Positions 30,259-41,108 are shown, numbered from the stretch's first letter. The stretch is 64,000 nucleotides of DNA from Pseudolactococcus plantarum (GCF_002441715.1 NZ_JXJX01000001.1:1-64000); one strand, 5' to 3'. Notes: generated by a model not told the origin, from the sequence alone. Numbers and translations: made by a program.

Positions 30259-30804
30259 ATGATTAGATGTGATTGGGTCAAATCAGCAATAGATGAACGC
30301 TATCATGATGAAGAGTGGGGAAAACCTAAATATGATGATGATATACTTTTTGAGATGCTCATTCTTGAGGGGATGCAGGCAGGGCTTAGTTGGACAACTA
30401 TTTTAAATAAGAGAGAGAATTATCGTGAAGCGCTAGATAATTTTTCTGTTCAAAAAATAAAAGCGTATAAGCAGGAAAAACTAGATGAGTTATTACAAAA
30501 TACTGGATTAATACGTAATAAATTAAAAATAAAGTCGCTAATAAAGAATGCTAATGCTTTTATTGCTGTACAAGAAGAGTTTGGTAGTTTTGCTACCTAT
30601 ATATGGCAGTACGTTGATGGCAAGCCAATTGATCATCAGTTTAAAACGATTAATGATATACCCGCAAGTGATGCAATATCTGAAAAAATGAGTAAGGATT
30701 TGAAAAAAAGAGGCTTTTCTTTTATAGGTCCAACGATTTGTTATGCTTATATGCAGGCAGTGGGTTTGGTAAACGACCATATAGAAAACTGTGAGTTTAG
30801 ATAA
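30259..30804 (+). CDS. tag: DNA-3-methyladenine glycosylase I
   Basis: A 182-residue base-excision repair enzyme starting MIRCDWVKSAIDERYHDEEWGKPKYDDDILFEMLILEGMQAGLSW, the Tag family signature. The conserved FIGPTICYAYMQAVGLVNDH follows near the C-terminus. The ATG at 30259 is chosen over upstream in-frame starts because AGGAG precedes it (spacing 12) and family members begin here. It excises 3-methyladenine from alkylated DNA. Confidence 0.93.
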   Translation: MIRCDWVKSAIDERYHDEEWGKPKYDDDILFEMLILEGMQAGLSWTTILNKRENYREALDNFSVQKIKAYKQEKLDELLQNTGLIRNKLKIKSLIKNANAFIAVQEEFGSFATYIWQYVDGKPIDHQFKTINDIPASDAISEKMSKDLKKRGFSFIGPTICYAYMQAVGLVNDHIENCEFR

Positions 30805-30805
30805 A

Positions 30806-30830
30806 TAAAAAACGCTTGCGCGTTTTTTTT
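30806..30830. terminator. Terminator after tag
   Basis: AAAAAACGC, loop TTGC, GCGTTTTTT directly after the tag stop codon. The symmetry would also allow termination of the converging DUF975 gene. Confidence 0.88.
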
Positions 30831-30860
30831 ATACTATTGATTATTTTTTATTAAATCATT

Positions 30861-31607
30861 TTATAAACGATCTTGAATACGTGCTTCATAGAAAGAAACC
30901 ATAGACATTGTATTAAAAGGCATCGTCCAGATTCTAGATATACCTAAAGTAATGGCATCTAAAAAGTACCACCCAATAAATGTTAAGTTAAATAGGAAAT
31001 ATCTGAATTTATAGCCGACCATGAGTTGTTTTGATGTATTCAATACATCCCAGATGCCTTGGTATTCATTATTTTTAAGTTTGTCATATAAAACATAAGT
31101 TGCTTGAGACCAGCTTAAGCCAAGATAAACCATTAGTACCCAGCCAATAACTGGAATGAAGAAAAGAATCAGCATAATGATTGAAATGATAACAGATAAC
31201 CCGGCAATTTTCCAAAAATAGCCTTCTTTAAATGCTCTAAAAATATCTTTGGATAAATTAATCTCTTCTTTTTCGCCACGAAAAATGTCGAGATAGTTAA
31301 ACATACCTGCTGTTTGGAAAACTGCGATAATAATTGAGATAGCAAAAATTATGAGCATCATGATGGCCATAACTGGAATGACCGTATATAGAATCAATCC
31401 CCAGTCGACTGCTGCTGCGGAATCGGTTGCATTTGACATACCATCTGTAGCTGTCTTAATGTCATCATTGATATTACCTGAATAAGACTGGCTTACACGG
31501 TTACTAGTAAAAGATAGAAGCAACGGAATAATTAATAAGAGTAGTTTTTGTAAAAAATTTTCTTTGAGCGCATGGCGTGCCGCAGTTTTTAGTTCTGAAC
31601 TTGTCAT
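30861..31607 (-). CDS. DUF975 family integral membrane protein
   Basis: A 248-residue protein beginning MTSSELKTAARHALKENFLQKLLLLIIPLLL and containing several membrane segments and the YLGLSWSQATYVLYDK block usual for DUF975. The ATG at 31607 has GAGGAG 10 nt upstream; the in-frame ATG at 31625 has none. Function unknown. It is a monocistronic gene converging on tag. Confidence 0.83.
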   Translation of the reverse strand: MTSSELKTAARHALKENFLQKLLLLIIPLLLSFTSNRVSQSYSGNINDDIKTATDGMSNATDSAAAVDWGLILYTVIPVMAIMMLIIFAISIIIAVFQTAGMFNYLDIFRGEKEEINLSKDIFRAFKEGYFWKIAGLSVIISIIMLILFFIPVIGWVLMVYLGLSWSQATYVLYDKLKNNEYQGIWDVLNTSKQLMVGYKFRYFLFNLTFIGWYFLDAITLGISRIWTMPFNTMSMVSFYEARIQDRL

Positions 31608-31754
31608 GTTTTTGAATCTCCTCATTCATATAATTTAAATAGTTAAGCTAAAAAGTTCTTATTCAATCATAACATGTACTATGAAATTTTCCTAGGGAAA
31701 TAATGATGTTTATTTAAGTTTAATATGTCTATCCTTTTTTTATTGCTGATAATT

Positions 31755-31763
31755 TGCTATAAT
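31755..31763 (+). promoter_or_regulatory. Extended -10 promoter of yajC
   Basis: TGCTATAAT (TGn plus consensus -10) lies 29 bp before the yajC ATG. A GAGGT Shine-Dalgarno follows at 31782-31786. Confidence 0.55.
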
Positions 31764-31792
31764 GAAACATATAAAAAAAATGAGGTAAAAAA

Positions 31793-32143
31793 ATGAATTT
31801 TATAATTTTAATCGTTCTATTTGGCGCTATGATGTGGTTTATGCAGCGTAACCAAAAGAAAGCGGCTAATAAACGTCAAGAACAATTGAATAGTATGCAA
31901 CCAGGTTCTGAAATCGTAACGATTGGTGGCCTACATGGTATTTTATCAAGTATTGATACAGATAAAGGAACGATTGAATTAGATGCTGAAGGCGTTATTT
32001 TGACTTTTGATCGTTCGGCAGTCAAAACAGTTAAACCAGCAGCAACCTCTGATGCTTTAGATGATGTTATTTCTGATGCAAAAGCTGTGACAACTCCTGA
32101 ATCTACTGATGACTCAAAAACACCAGATTCACCATTTGAATAA
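31793..32143 (+). CDS. yajC: Preprotein translocase accessory subunit YajC
   Basis: A 116-residue single-pass membrane protein: helix at 1-17 (MNFIILIVLFGAMMWFM), then QRNQKKAANKRQEQLNSMQPGSEIVTIGGLHGILSSID, the YajC hallmark. It associates with SecDF-YidC in other bacteria. The acidic low-complexity tail is typical. It is followed by a terminator and so separate from uppS. Confidence 0.92.
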   Translation: MNFIILIVLFGAMMWFMQRNQKKAANKRQEQLNSMQPGSEIVTIGGLHGILSSIDTDKGTIELDAEGVILTFDRSAVKTVKPAATSDALDDVISDAKAVTTPESTDDSKTPDSPFE

Positions 32144-32152
32144 ATAGATAAG

Positions 32153-32176
32153 AAATAAGCTCCAGGGCTTATTTTT
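32153..32176 (+). terminator. Terminator after yajC
   Basis: AAATAAGC and GCTTATTT form an 8-bp stem with a 6-nt loop (TCCAGG), followed by further T residues, 10 bp after the yajC stop. Confidence 0.85.
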
Positions 32177-32272
32177 TAGTGTTATTTTTAAAAATATGAT
32201 AAAATTAATAAAAGCTTTTGTTAATGATAAAGCATATGTTTAAACAGTTAGTAATTAGAGGTATAAATTAAG

Positions 32273-33013
32273 ATGGTAACAACAGGAATTGAAGATAAAA
32301 AAGTTCCCGGGCATTTGGCGATTATCATGGATGGTAATGGTCGTTGGGCGCAAGCTCAAGGCAAACCACGTGTTTTTGGCCATAAGGCTGGTATGGATAA
32401 CTTACAAAAAATTGCGATTCATGCACAAAATTCAGGAGTTAAAGTATTAACAGTTTATGCTTTTTCAACAGAAAATTGGACACGACCAGCAGCAGAAGTC
32501 AAGTTTATTATGAGTTTACCTATTGATTTTTATGGTAAATTTGTGCCAACACTTCATCGAGAAAATATCCGTATTATGATGATTGGTACAAGAGAAGGTG
32601 TCCCAAAGTCAACATTAAAATCAATTGATCAAGCTGTTGCAGATACTGCAGCTAATACTGGGATGATTTTAACGATTGCTCTAAATTATGGTGGGCAAAA
32701 TGAAATTTTAGATGCGGTTAAATCTTTAGCACAAGAGGTTAAATCTGGTTTACTCACAACTGATGACATCACACAGGAGGCGTTTGAGCATAGGCTAACA
32801 ACAGCAATTTTGCCTCAAGTCTATAGAAATCCAGATTTAGTCATTCGTACCTCGGGTGAAAATAGATTAAGTAACTTTTTGATGTGGCAAACAGCCTATA
32901 GTGAATTATATTTTACAGACACGTTGTGGCCTGATTTTGATGAACATGCATTATCTTTAGCATTTGATGCATTTTCAAAAAGAGACCGCAGATATGGAGG
33001 AGTTAAAGCATGA
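32273..33013 (+). CDS. uppS: Undecaprenyl diphosphate synthase (isoprenyl transferase)
   Basis: A 246-residue cis-prenyltransferase with HLAIIMDGNGRWAQAQGKPRVFGHKAG (catalytic Asp in MDGNGRW), AFSTENWTRP, and RTSGENRLSNFLMWQTAYSELYF near the C-terminus. It makes the C55 lipid carrier for peptidoglycan. It overlaps cdsA by 4 nt and heads the cluster uppS-cdsA-dxr-rseP. Confidence 0.96.
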   Translation: MVTTGIEDKKVPGHLAIIMDGNGRWAQAQGKPRVFGHKAGMDNLQKIAIHAQNSGVKVLTVYAFSTENWTRPAAEVKFIMSLPIDFYGKFVPTLHRENIRIMMIGTREGVPKSTLKSIDQAVADTAANTGMILTIALNYGGQNEILDAVKSLAQEVKSGLLTTDDITQEAFEHRLTTAILPQVYRNPDLVIRTSGENRLSNFLMWQTAYSELYFTDTLWPDFDEHALSLAFDAFSKRDRRYGGVKA

Positions 33014-33804
33014 TGCAACGAATTATAACAGGTGTCGTAGCAGGAGCCGTATTCTTAGGATTGGCTATAGTGGGAGGGACACCTTTTCAAATTTTAGTTG
33101 GTTTACTGACGATTATTGCGATGAGTGAACTGTTTAAGATGCGAAAAATCGAAATCTTATCTTTTGAGGGAATTCTAGCTATCTTTGCGGCCCTTTCATT
33201 AGCAATGCCAACGACACAGTACTTTCCAAAATTAGGAATGGATAGTCACTTTACTTTATTTACCTTGTGTTTATTTATCATGATGGGTATTATGGTGTTT
33301 ACAAAAGGAAAATATTCGTTTGAAGATTTAGGATTTCCTTTCTTATCAGCATTCTATGTTGGTATGGGGTTCCAAAATTTATTAGCAGCACAACAAAGTA
33401 GCTTATTTATCTTGTTTTTAGCCTTGTTTATTGTTTGGGCGACTGATTCGGGTGCTTATTTTATCGGTAAAAAAATTGGTAAAACAAAACTTATCCCAAG
33501 TGTTTCCCCTAATAAGACAGTAGAAGGCTCGCTTGGTGGTATTGTATCAGCAATCGTTGTGGCAGTATTAATGGTATTTTTATATCCTAATAAAGCACCA
33601 GATATCAATATTTTTAAACTCATTGTCTTAGTTGCCGTATTTTCTGTTGTTGGTCAACTAGGTGATCTTGTTGAGTCTAGTTTAAAACGACATTTTGGTG
33701 TTAAAGATTCAGGTAATATTCTCCCTGGACATGGTGGCATATTAGATCGGTTTGATAGTTTGATTTTTGTATTTCCGATTATGCATCTTTTAGGTTTATT
33801 TTAA
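33010..33804 (+). CDS. cdsA: Phosphatidate cytidylyltransferase
   Basis: A 264-residue membrane enzyme forming CDP-diacylglycerol. Several helices precede the signature SPNKTVEGSLGG and the C-terminal GDLVESSLKRHFGVKDSGNILPGHGGILDRFDS. Its start is coupled to uppS by a 4-nt overlap. Confidence 0.96.
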   Translation: MMQRIITGVVAGAVFLGLAIVGGTPFQILVGLLTIIAMSELFKMRKIEILSFEGILAIFAALSLAMPTTQYFPKLGMDSHFTLFTLCLFIMMGIMVFTKGKYSFEDLGFPFLSAFYVGMGFQNLLAAQQSSLFILFLALFIVWATDSGAYFIGKKIGKTKLIPSVSPNKTVEGSLGGIVSAIVVAVLMVFLYPNKAPDINIFKLIVLVAVFSVVGQLGDLVESSLKRHFGVKDSGNILPGHGGILDRFDSLIFVFPIMHLLGLF

Positions 33805-33861
33805 AAAGTTACTCGGATTCATAACGGGTATCAAGAGGATTGAACGGAGACGTATAAGATA

Positions 33862-35037
33862 ATGGCAAAGAAAAAAATTATTTTATTAGGTGCGACAGGT
33901 AGTGTTGGCGTTCAGGCATTAGATGTTATCGCCGCGCATCCCGATTTATTTGAGTTAGTTGGATTTTCATTTGGGAAAAATATAGAGAAAGCGCGTGATA
34001 TTATTCAAACATTTTCTCCTAATCTAGTAGTCGCTGCACATGAGAATCTAAAAACGCAACTGTTAGATGAGTTTCCAAGTATTGCGTGTTACTCTGGCCA
34101 AACTGGCTTGACACAACTTGCACAAACTCAAGACTATGATGTTTTACTAAATGCCATCGTTGGTGCTATCGGTGTGTTACCGACACTTGAGGCTATAAAA
34201 TTAGGGCGTGATATTGCCTTAGCCAATAAGGAGACACTGGTTGTTGCTGGCGACACGATTATGAGTGAAGCAGCTAGAACAGGTAGTAAAATTTTACCTG
34301 TTGATAGTGAGCATGCGGCTATATTTCAAGTGCTACAAGGTGTATTACCAAGTGATGTGCGCAGTTTAACGATTACAGCATCTGGTGGGTCATTTCGTGA
34401 TAAAACAAGAGATGAGCTAGTGGATGTGACATTGGCAGACGCACTAACGCATCCTAACTGGAGTATGGGTGCTAAAATTACCATAGATTCTGCTACCATG
34501 GTGAACAAAGGATTAGAGGTTATCGAGGCACATCACTTGTTTGGTATGTCTTATGAAGATATTCATGTTGTTTTGCATCGTGAATCTGTTGTTCATTCTA
34601 TGATTACACTGAACGATGGTGCGGTTTTAGCACAGTTAGGGCCATCGGATATGCGTGAGCCAATTCAATATGCGCTATCATATCCAAAACATATCACCTT
34701 GCATCATGAAAAACCGTTTGATTTAACGCAAATTGGTTGTCTTCATTTTGAAAAAATGGATTTAGTGCGTTTTCCTATGTTAGATTTGGCTTACCGTGTC
34801 GGTAAGTTAGGTGGTGGGTATCCTGCTGTTTACAATGCAGCAAATGAAGTTGCTAATCTTGCTTTTCAAGAGGATAAAATAACTTTTTTACAGATTGAAC
34901 AATTGGTGACACGTGCTGTATTTGAACATATAGAATTTGTTGGCCAAAGTCTCCAACAAATCTTAAAATCAGACGGTGTGACACGTGAAAAAGTTAATCA
35001 GTGGATAGTTGAGTTAGCTGAGGAAAAAGGAAGTTAA
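33862..35037 (+). CDS. dxr: 1-deoxy-D-xylulose 5-phosphate reductoisomerase
   Basis: A 391-residue MEP-pathway enzyme that converts DXP to 2-C-methyl-D-erythritol 4-phosphate. It has the N-terminal NADPH-binding GATGSVG, the metal-site region [45 protein letters not shown] and the C-terminal AANE block. The gene is intact and sits in the usual uppS-cdsA-dxr-rseP order, 57 bp after cdsA and 1 bp before rseP. Lactococci and streptococci are generally described as users of the mevalonate route, so its presence is notable. Confidence 0.96.
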   Translation: MAKKKIILLGATGSVGVQALDVIAAHPDLFELVGFSFGKNIEKARDIIQTFSPNLVVAAHENLKTQLLDEFPSIACYSGQTGLTQLAQTQDYDVLLNAIVGAIGVLPTLEAIKLGRDIALANKETLVVAGDTIMSEAARTGSKILPVDSEHAAIFQVLQGVLPSDVRSLTITASGGSFRDKTRDELVDVTLADALTHPNWSMGAKITIDSATMVNKGLEVIEAHHLFGMSYEDIHVVLHRESVVHSMITLNDGAVLAQLGPSDMREPIQYALSYPKHITLHHEKPFDLTQIGCLHFEKMDLVRFPMLDLAYRVGKLGGGYPAVYNAANEVANLAFQEDKITFLQIEQLVTRAVFEHIEFVGQSLQQILKSDGVTREKVNQWIVELAEEKGS

Positions 35038-35038
35038 T

Positions 35039-36280
35039 ATGATTCAAAGTCTTATTACATTTATCATCATATTTGGTATTATTGTGTGTGTACATGAATA
35101 TGGTCATCTATACTTTGCAAAAAAATCAGGTATCTTAGTCCGTGAATTTTCTATCGGTATGGGACCTAAAATCTATGCGCACCAAGCTAAGGATGGTACT
35201 GTATATACGATTCGTATCTTACCACTAGGCGGTTATGTTCGCATGGCTGGCTGGGGAGAAGATGAAACTGACATACAAACAGGAGCACCTGTAAGTTTAA
35301 CGCTAGATCCTGAAAGTATGCGTGTGACTCGGATTAGTCTGAGTGAGAAAGTGCAGTTTGAACACGCGCTACCGATGTTAGTGACCAGTTATGACTTTGA
35401 ACGTGAGTTGACCATTACAGGTGAGGTTAACGGTGAAAGTCAGACCTATCAGGTAGATCATGATGCGACAGTTGTCGAAAGTGATGGGACTGAACTGCGT
35501 ATCGCACCACTAGATGTTCAGTATCAGAGTGCTAGTCTAGCTGGTCGTATGATGACAAATTTTGCTGGGCCGCTTAATAATTTTATATTAGGTATCGTAG
35601 CTTTTATCCTAGTCATGTTTATGCAAGGTGGGGTTCAAGATTTAAATAGTAATCAGATTACAGTCACAGATAAAAATTTACCAGCCTATCAAGCAGGTTT
35701 GCGGACAGGCGATACAGTGAGCTCGATTAACGGCAATAAAGTATCGGATTGGGATAGTTTAACCAAACAAATTATCAGCTCAAAAGGTCAGCAGATAAAG
35801 ATTAAGACACTTAAACGCACTGTCGTAGTTACCCCTAAAAAACAAGATCAAGCATACATTATCGGTATCACACCTAATATGAAGACTGGATTTTTTGATA
35901 AAATTACAGGAGGGGTAGAAAAAGCAATAACATCAGCATTTACAATCGTCAATGCGTTGAAAAACTTACTTCTTCATCCAAGCCTTAATAAATTAGGTGG
36001 ACCTGTCGCTATGTATCAGATGACTGGTCAAGCCGCGCGTGAAGGATTGACAACAGTTATCGCATTTATGGCGATGTTATCTATCAATCTAGGAATTTTC
36101 AATCTAATTCCAATCCCTGCACTTGATGGTGGTAAGATTTTGATGAATATCATCGAAGGTATCCGCCGTAAACCAATGAAACAAGAGTATGAAAATATCG
36201 TCACCCTTGTTGGTGTTGGGATTATGGTGTTGTTGATGATTGCTGTTACTTGGAATGATATCTTACGTTTATTTAGATAA
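35039..36280 (+). CDS. rseP: Site-2 metalloprotease RseP family
   Basis: A 413-residue intramembrane zinc protease. HEYGH (19-23) supplies the zinc ligands and catalytic Glu. A single PDZ domain lies around 195-265 ([28 protein letters not shown]), and the second zinc motif is in [10 protein letters not shown]. It is in the RasP/Eep family, which cleaves anti-sigma factors, signal peptide remnants and peptide pheromone precursors in Gram-positive bacteria. Confidence 0.94.
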   Translation: MIQSLITFIIIFGIIVCVHEYGHLYFAKKSGILVREFSIGMGPKIYAHQAKDGTVYTIRILPLGGYVRMAGWGEDETDIQTGAPVSLTLDPESMRVTRISLSEKVQFEHALPMLVTSYDFERELTITGEVNGESQTYQVDHDATVVESDGTELRIAPLDVQYQSASLAGRMMTNFAGPLNNFILGIVAFILVMFMQGGVQDLNSNQITVTDKNLPAYQAGLRTGDTVSSINGNKVSDWDSLTKQIISSKGQQIKIKTLKRTVVVTPKKQDQAYIIGITPNMKTGFFDKITGGVEKAITSAFTIVNALKNLLLHPSLNKLGGPVAMYQMTGQAAREGLTTVIAFMAMLSINLGIFNLIPIPALDGGKILMNIIEGIRRKPMKQEYENIVTLVGVGIMVLLMIAVTWNDILRLFR

Positions 36281-36343
36281 CTATCTCGTTACTTAATCTT
36301 GCCAATGCTTGATATAAAAGTATGTCAACTGAGGGATCTCATG

Positions 36344-36370
36344 AAAAGTGCTGATTTTATGCACTTTTTT

Positions 36371-36371
<1 letters not shown>
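36344..36371 (+). terminator. Terminator after rseP
   Basis: AAAAGTGC and GCACTTTT enclose a 9-nt loop and continue into a T run. It lies 63 bp after rseP and directly abuts the proS -10. Confidence 0.85.
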
Positions 36372-38305
<1,934 letters not shown>

Positions 38306-38320
38306 GTTACATTATCATAT

Positions 38321-38353
38321 AAAAAAGAAATCTAATTGTTAGGTTTCTTTTTT
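38321..38353 (+). terminator. Terminator after proS
   Basis: AAAAAAGAAATCTAA pairs with TTAGGTTTCTTTTTT (one U-G pair) around TTG, 15 bp after the proS stop. Confidence 0.88.
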
Positions 38354-38395
38354 ATTTACTTTTCATCAAAAAGTAAACGTTTTCAAGTTTTTGGA

Positions 38396-38424
38396 TTGCA
38401 AAAAATGTAGAAGCGTGATATGAT
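38396..38424 (+). promoter_or_regulatory. Promoter of the 6S RNA gene
   Basis: TTGCAA (38396-38401) and TATGAT (38419-38424) are separated by 17 bp. Transcription would start near A38431, just before the closing stem of the RNA. Confidence 0.75.
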
Positions 38425-38430
38425 ATATCT

Positions 38431-38632
38431 ATAGAGAAGCACTGGAATGTGCGAACTTACTCACATTTTTGACCGACTAAATCGTATTACCTAGGGAGTC
38501 TTTGAGACATCTTACCGTGTGCAAGCCATTTTAGATGGAAGCCGCTTAGTAAGAGCGGGACACCCACCTGTTTAACAGTTACAGCGGGTTCAATACACGA
38601 GTAAGCAACGGCATTCAATCAGTGCTTTTTGT
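38431..38632 (+). ncRNA. ssrS: 6S RNA
   Basis: A roughly 200-nt non-coding RNA with its own promoter. The ends close as GAAGCACTG (38436-38444) with CAGTGCTTT (38620-38628), followed by a T run. The interior resembles Bacillus 6S-1, with blocks such as CCCACCTG, GTTACAGC, and CACGAG...AGC..CGGCATT before the closing strand. 6S RNA mimics an open promoter and sequesters sigma-A RNA polymerase in stationary phase. The ends are estimates from the promoter and stem. Confidence 0.78.
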
Positions 38633-38689
38633 GTGCGTCAAATCCATTATGTTTGACACTTCATCTAAAATAGTAAGAGAGGAATAATT

Positions 38690-39097
38690 GTGAGTAAAGA
38701 AATACTACAGCATATGACTTTTCATCATATTGGAAAGCCAGTGCCACTTGATGTAATTAAAGATGATATATCCACAAGATATAGTCCTTTATTTGATATG
38801 TATACTTTAGATCGATTAAATGAGTTATCTTTACCTATACAGTTACATGCGTTTGGAGAGGCTTCAGAGTTACATGAGATAATCAAGCAGCAGTCCCATG
38901 TTGCCTTTAAAGTGTCGAATATTAGAGAGGCTTTAAAAGGTCAAGAAATTATCATGCCTTTATATGAACCTTTTTCTGGTTATCAATGTGCAATGATACT
39001 TGTCAATCGTCAACCAATAGAACTCATTGAAACAAGTCTGTCAGAACGTGAAATATGGGGAGATGGTCTCTTTAAAGATAGTAAGCTATATCCTTAA
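38690..39097 (+). CDS. Small VOC/glyoxalase-like hypothetical protein
   Basis: A 135-residue protein that starts with GTG, preceded by AGAGAGG at good spacing. HHIGKPVP near the N-terminus resembles the first strand and metal-binding histidine of VOC (vicinal oxygen chelate) proteins. GYQCAMILVNRQPIELIE may be the second strand pair with its Glu. It has no signal or membrane segment. The family call is tentative and no substrate can be proposed. It lies alone between the 6S RNA and tRNA-Lys. Confidence 0.6.
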   Translation: MSKEILQHMTFHHIGKPVPLDVIKDDISTRYSPLFDMYTLDRLNELSLPIQLHAFGEASELHEIIKQQSHVAFKVSNIREALKGQEIIMPLYEPFSGYQCAMILVNRQPIELIETSLSEREIWGDGLFKDSKLYP

Positions 39098-39197
39098 TGA
39101 TTAGTCATCTAGTTTACCGATACTTAGTTTATTCTTGCAATTTTAAGTCTATTTGATATAATAACTGGTGGGACTAAGCTTTACGTTTAGAAGAAAT

Positions 39198-39270
39198 GCC
39201 TTCTTAGCTCAGTTGGTAGAGCAGTGGACTCTTAATCCATGGGTCGCAGGTTCAAGCCCTGCAGGGGGCA
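39198..39270 (+). tRNA. tRNA-Lys (CTT)
   Basis: A 73-nt cloverleaf beginning GCCTTCTTAGCTCAGTTGG with anticodon CTT in GGACTCTTAATCC and T-loop GGTTCAAGCCC. No CCA is encoded. It stands alone. A small hairpin (GAGTGC TAGA GCACTC, 39277-39292) and then a terminator follow. Confidence 0.95.
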
Positions 39271-39303
39271 TAAACGGAGTGCTAGAGCACTCTAGGTAAA
39301 TCT

Positions 39304-39342
39304 AAAAAAACTCGTATCTAAAAATAGATGCGAGTTTTTTTG
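39304..39342 (+). terminator. Terminator after tRNA-Lys
   Basis: AAAAAAACTCGTATCTA pairs with TAGATGCGAGTTTTTTT (one G-U) around AAAA. It is also suitable for the converging MerR gene. Confidence 0.88.
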
Positions 39343-39400
39343 TATGCAAAATATAAATCGCAAGACTATATAGTTAAAAATAATGTAGAGGTATAGCAAA

Positions 39401-39778
39401 TTATCTCGTTTTGTGATTCTCTAAAAATTGGGTATAAAATTGTTTTTTATTTTGTAAGAAGTTGATATGTGCTTGGATTTTTTCTAGTTCTATTTGTAAA
39501 ATCATTTCTTGCTCTGCTAAGATGTTAATCCTCTCAAGCACAGTGCTATCGCCTTTTTCTCTTAATTTAGAGTAGTCAACAATTTTTGATAAGGTCATAC
39601 CTGTTGCCTTAGCGCGTTTAATGAAGGCAATCCAACGGAGATCATCATCAGTAAAGATACGATAATTATTGCTATCTCGATCAGGATGTAAAAGCCCAAG
39701 TGCTTCATAATATCGAAGCGTGGGAATAGATAAGTCAGTGAGTGTCGCAATCTCAGCAATTTTATATGTTTTTGACAT
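39401..39778 (-). CDS. MerR-family transcriptional regulator (AdhR-like)
   Basis: A 125-residue protein with the winged helix MerR head (YKIAEIATLTDLSIPTLRYYEALGLLHPDRDSNNYRIF), the second recognition helix (DDLRWIAFIKRAKATGMTLSKI) and a coiled-coil dimerisation helix. No conserved cysteine trio for metal or thiol sensing is apparent. It diverges from a carboxymuconolactone decarboxylase-like gene whose promoter has a MerR-type 19-bp spacer, so that gene is its likely target. Confidence 0.9.
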   Translation of the reverse strand: MSKTYKIAEIATLTDLSIPTLRYYEALGLLHPDRDSNNYRIFTDDDLRWIAFIKRAKATGMTLSKIVDYSKLREKGDSTVLERINILAEQEMILQIELEKIQAHINFLQNKKQFYTQFLENHKTR

Positions 39779-39813
39779 GGCGTAATTTCCTCTTAATCAA
39801 GTAATATTTATCC

Positions 39814-39844
39814 TTGCTATCAAGTATACTTGATAGTTTATACT
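39814..39844 (+). promoter_or_regulatory. MerR-type promoter and operator
   Basis: TTGCTA (39814-39819) and TATACT (39839-39844) are 19 bp apart, the over-long spacing typical of MerR-activated promoters. The perfect 20-bp palindrome CTATCAAGTATACTTGATAG (39817-39836) occupies the spacer. Confidence 0.8.
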
Positions 39845-39873
39845 GATTATATCACATAAAAGGAGGCAGTATT

Positions 39874-40245
39874 TTGGATAAATACGAAAATGGATTAAAA
39901 ATTCGTCAAGCAGTGATCGGAAAAGAAGCAAGCCAGATGGTATCTGATAGTCTAGCTGATATAGCACCTATCTTGGATCAAAAGACATTATTAGCGTTTG
40001 ATGAGGCACAGGCACGGCCAATATTAGACATGAAGCAAAGAGAGATGATTACGATTACTTCTTTGTTGACACAAGGAGATACATCAAGTCAACTTCGTAT
40101 TCATATTCAAGGGGCTTTAAATGTCGGATTAAGTCGTGATGAAATCATCGAGACTTTTATTCATTGTTTAGCTTATATGGGATTTCCACGCGTTTTAAAT
40201 GCGATTTCAGTTGCTAAAGAGGTCTTTAGTAATCCGACAAAATGA
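39874..40245 (+). CDS. Carboxymuconolactone decarboxylase/AhpD-like protein
   Basis: A 123-residue all-helical protein in the CMD superfamily (MKQREMITITSLLTQGDTSSQLRIHIQGALNVGLSRDEIIETFIHCLAYMGFPRVLNA). The CxxC pair of AhpD peroxidases is absent; only a single Cys is seen, so a decarboxylase-like or unknown role fits better than peroxidase. The start is TTG at 39874, preceded by AAAGGAGG. It is divergent from a MerR gene and has a MerR-type promoter. Similar pairs in lactic acid bacteria respond to aldehydes or thiol stress; this is inference. Confidence 0.82.
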   Translation: MDKYENGLKIRQAVIGKEASQMVSDSLADIAPILDQKTLLAFDEAQARPILDMKQREMITITSLLTQGDTSSQLRIHIQGALNVGLSRDEIIETFIHCLAYMGFPRVLNAISVAKEVFSNPTK

Positions 40246-40281
40246 TGACGATATAATCGTCCAAAGTATTCATTAACTACA

Positions 40282-40313
40282 AAATAGCTTTACACATATG
40301 TGTAAAGCTATTT
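40282..40313. terminator. Palindromic terminator between converging genes
   Basis: A perfect 32-bp palindrome: AAATAGCTTTACACAT followed by its reverse complement. It lies between the CMD-like gene (+) and the XRE gene (-), and is best read as a bidirectional transcription stop, though the trailing T run is short (TTT). Confidence 0.6.
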
Positions 40314-40373
40314 CTAATTTTGTAAACATAAAGTAAATCATAAACCTGTTAACTCAGTCGCAGAAAAGGCTAA

Positions 40374-41108
40374 TTATTTACCTGTATTAATCATATTCCA
40401 TACTTTTTGTGTAGCTGAAATATCATTTTCTAATTCAGTTTTGTAAACTTGTAATAGTTGTTTAGCTTGATCAGATCTTTCTTTACTTTGTAATATGTTT
40501 TTAATTGAGCGATCTATGTTATGACGATCTAGTTCGTAGCTAACAGCTACGTCCTTGGCAACTGATGGATTACTTCTCTGCAAACCACCATATAAATTAG
40601 CATAGACTTTATTTCCGTCAATGGTAATATCAAAGGTTGACCCTCTATAAGTACTGATTGGAATATTACCGTTATGTAATGGTTCAAGAATTTTTTGCTC
40701 ATGTGCCTGGAAAGTATAGCCATTTTGTTTTAAGTAATTATTGCTCGCTGTATGTTCCCAAGTTGACAATCTTTGGTTTTTTGGGTAGACAGTTATAAAC
40801 CAAAATGCGGTATAACTGATAAATAGACCAATTATTACGTATAAAAGTAATTTTGTCAGTTTGTAATGCTTTAATTTTTTTCTGTCTTTTTTGACGTTCT
40901 CCATGATGCTAGGCTCCTCTTTTAATAATTTGTCTAGGGAAATGTCATAAAGGTCAGAAAGATAGATAATTTTTTCTATATCAGGAAATGTTCTATTTGT
41001 TTCCCAACTAGAAATAGTGGCTCTAGAGACATAAATTTTCTCTGCAACCTGTTCTTGTGTTAAGCCATTATGCTTTCTGTATTTTTTTAATCTTTCTCCA
41101 ATATCCAT
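40374..41108 (-). CDS. Membrane-anchored XRE-family regulator
   Basis: A 244-residue protein with an N-terminal XRE helix-turn-helix (MDIGERLKKYRKHNGLTQEQVAEKIYVSRATISSWETNRTFPDIEKIIYLSDLYDISLDKLL, 1-62), one transmembrane helix (about 86-107, LLLYVIIGLFISYTAFWFITVY) and an extracytoplasmic domain of about 135 residues with no recognised family. The design suggests sensing outside the membrane and acting on DNA inside. AGGAG precedes the ATG. The target is unknown. Confidence 0.8.
   Translation of the reverse strand: MDIGERLKKYRKHNGLTQEQVAEKIYVSRATISSWETNRTFPDIEKIIYLSDLYDISLDKLLKEEPSIMENVKKDRKKLKHYKLTKLLLYVIIGLFISYTAFWFITVYPKNQRLSTWEHTASNNYLKQNGYTFQAHEQKILEPLHNGNIPISTYRGSTFDITIDGNKVYANLYGGLQRSNPSVAKDVAVSYELDRHNIDRSIKNILQSKERSDQAKQLLQVYKTELENDISATQKVWNMINTGK

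Noticed and set aside
39277-39292. Small hairpin after tRNA-Lys as a separate regulatory element
   Set aside because: It is short, lacks a T run and is followed by a clear terminator. Most likely it is part of the tRNA 3' trailer.
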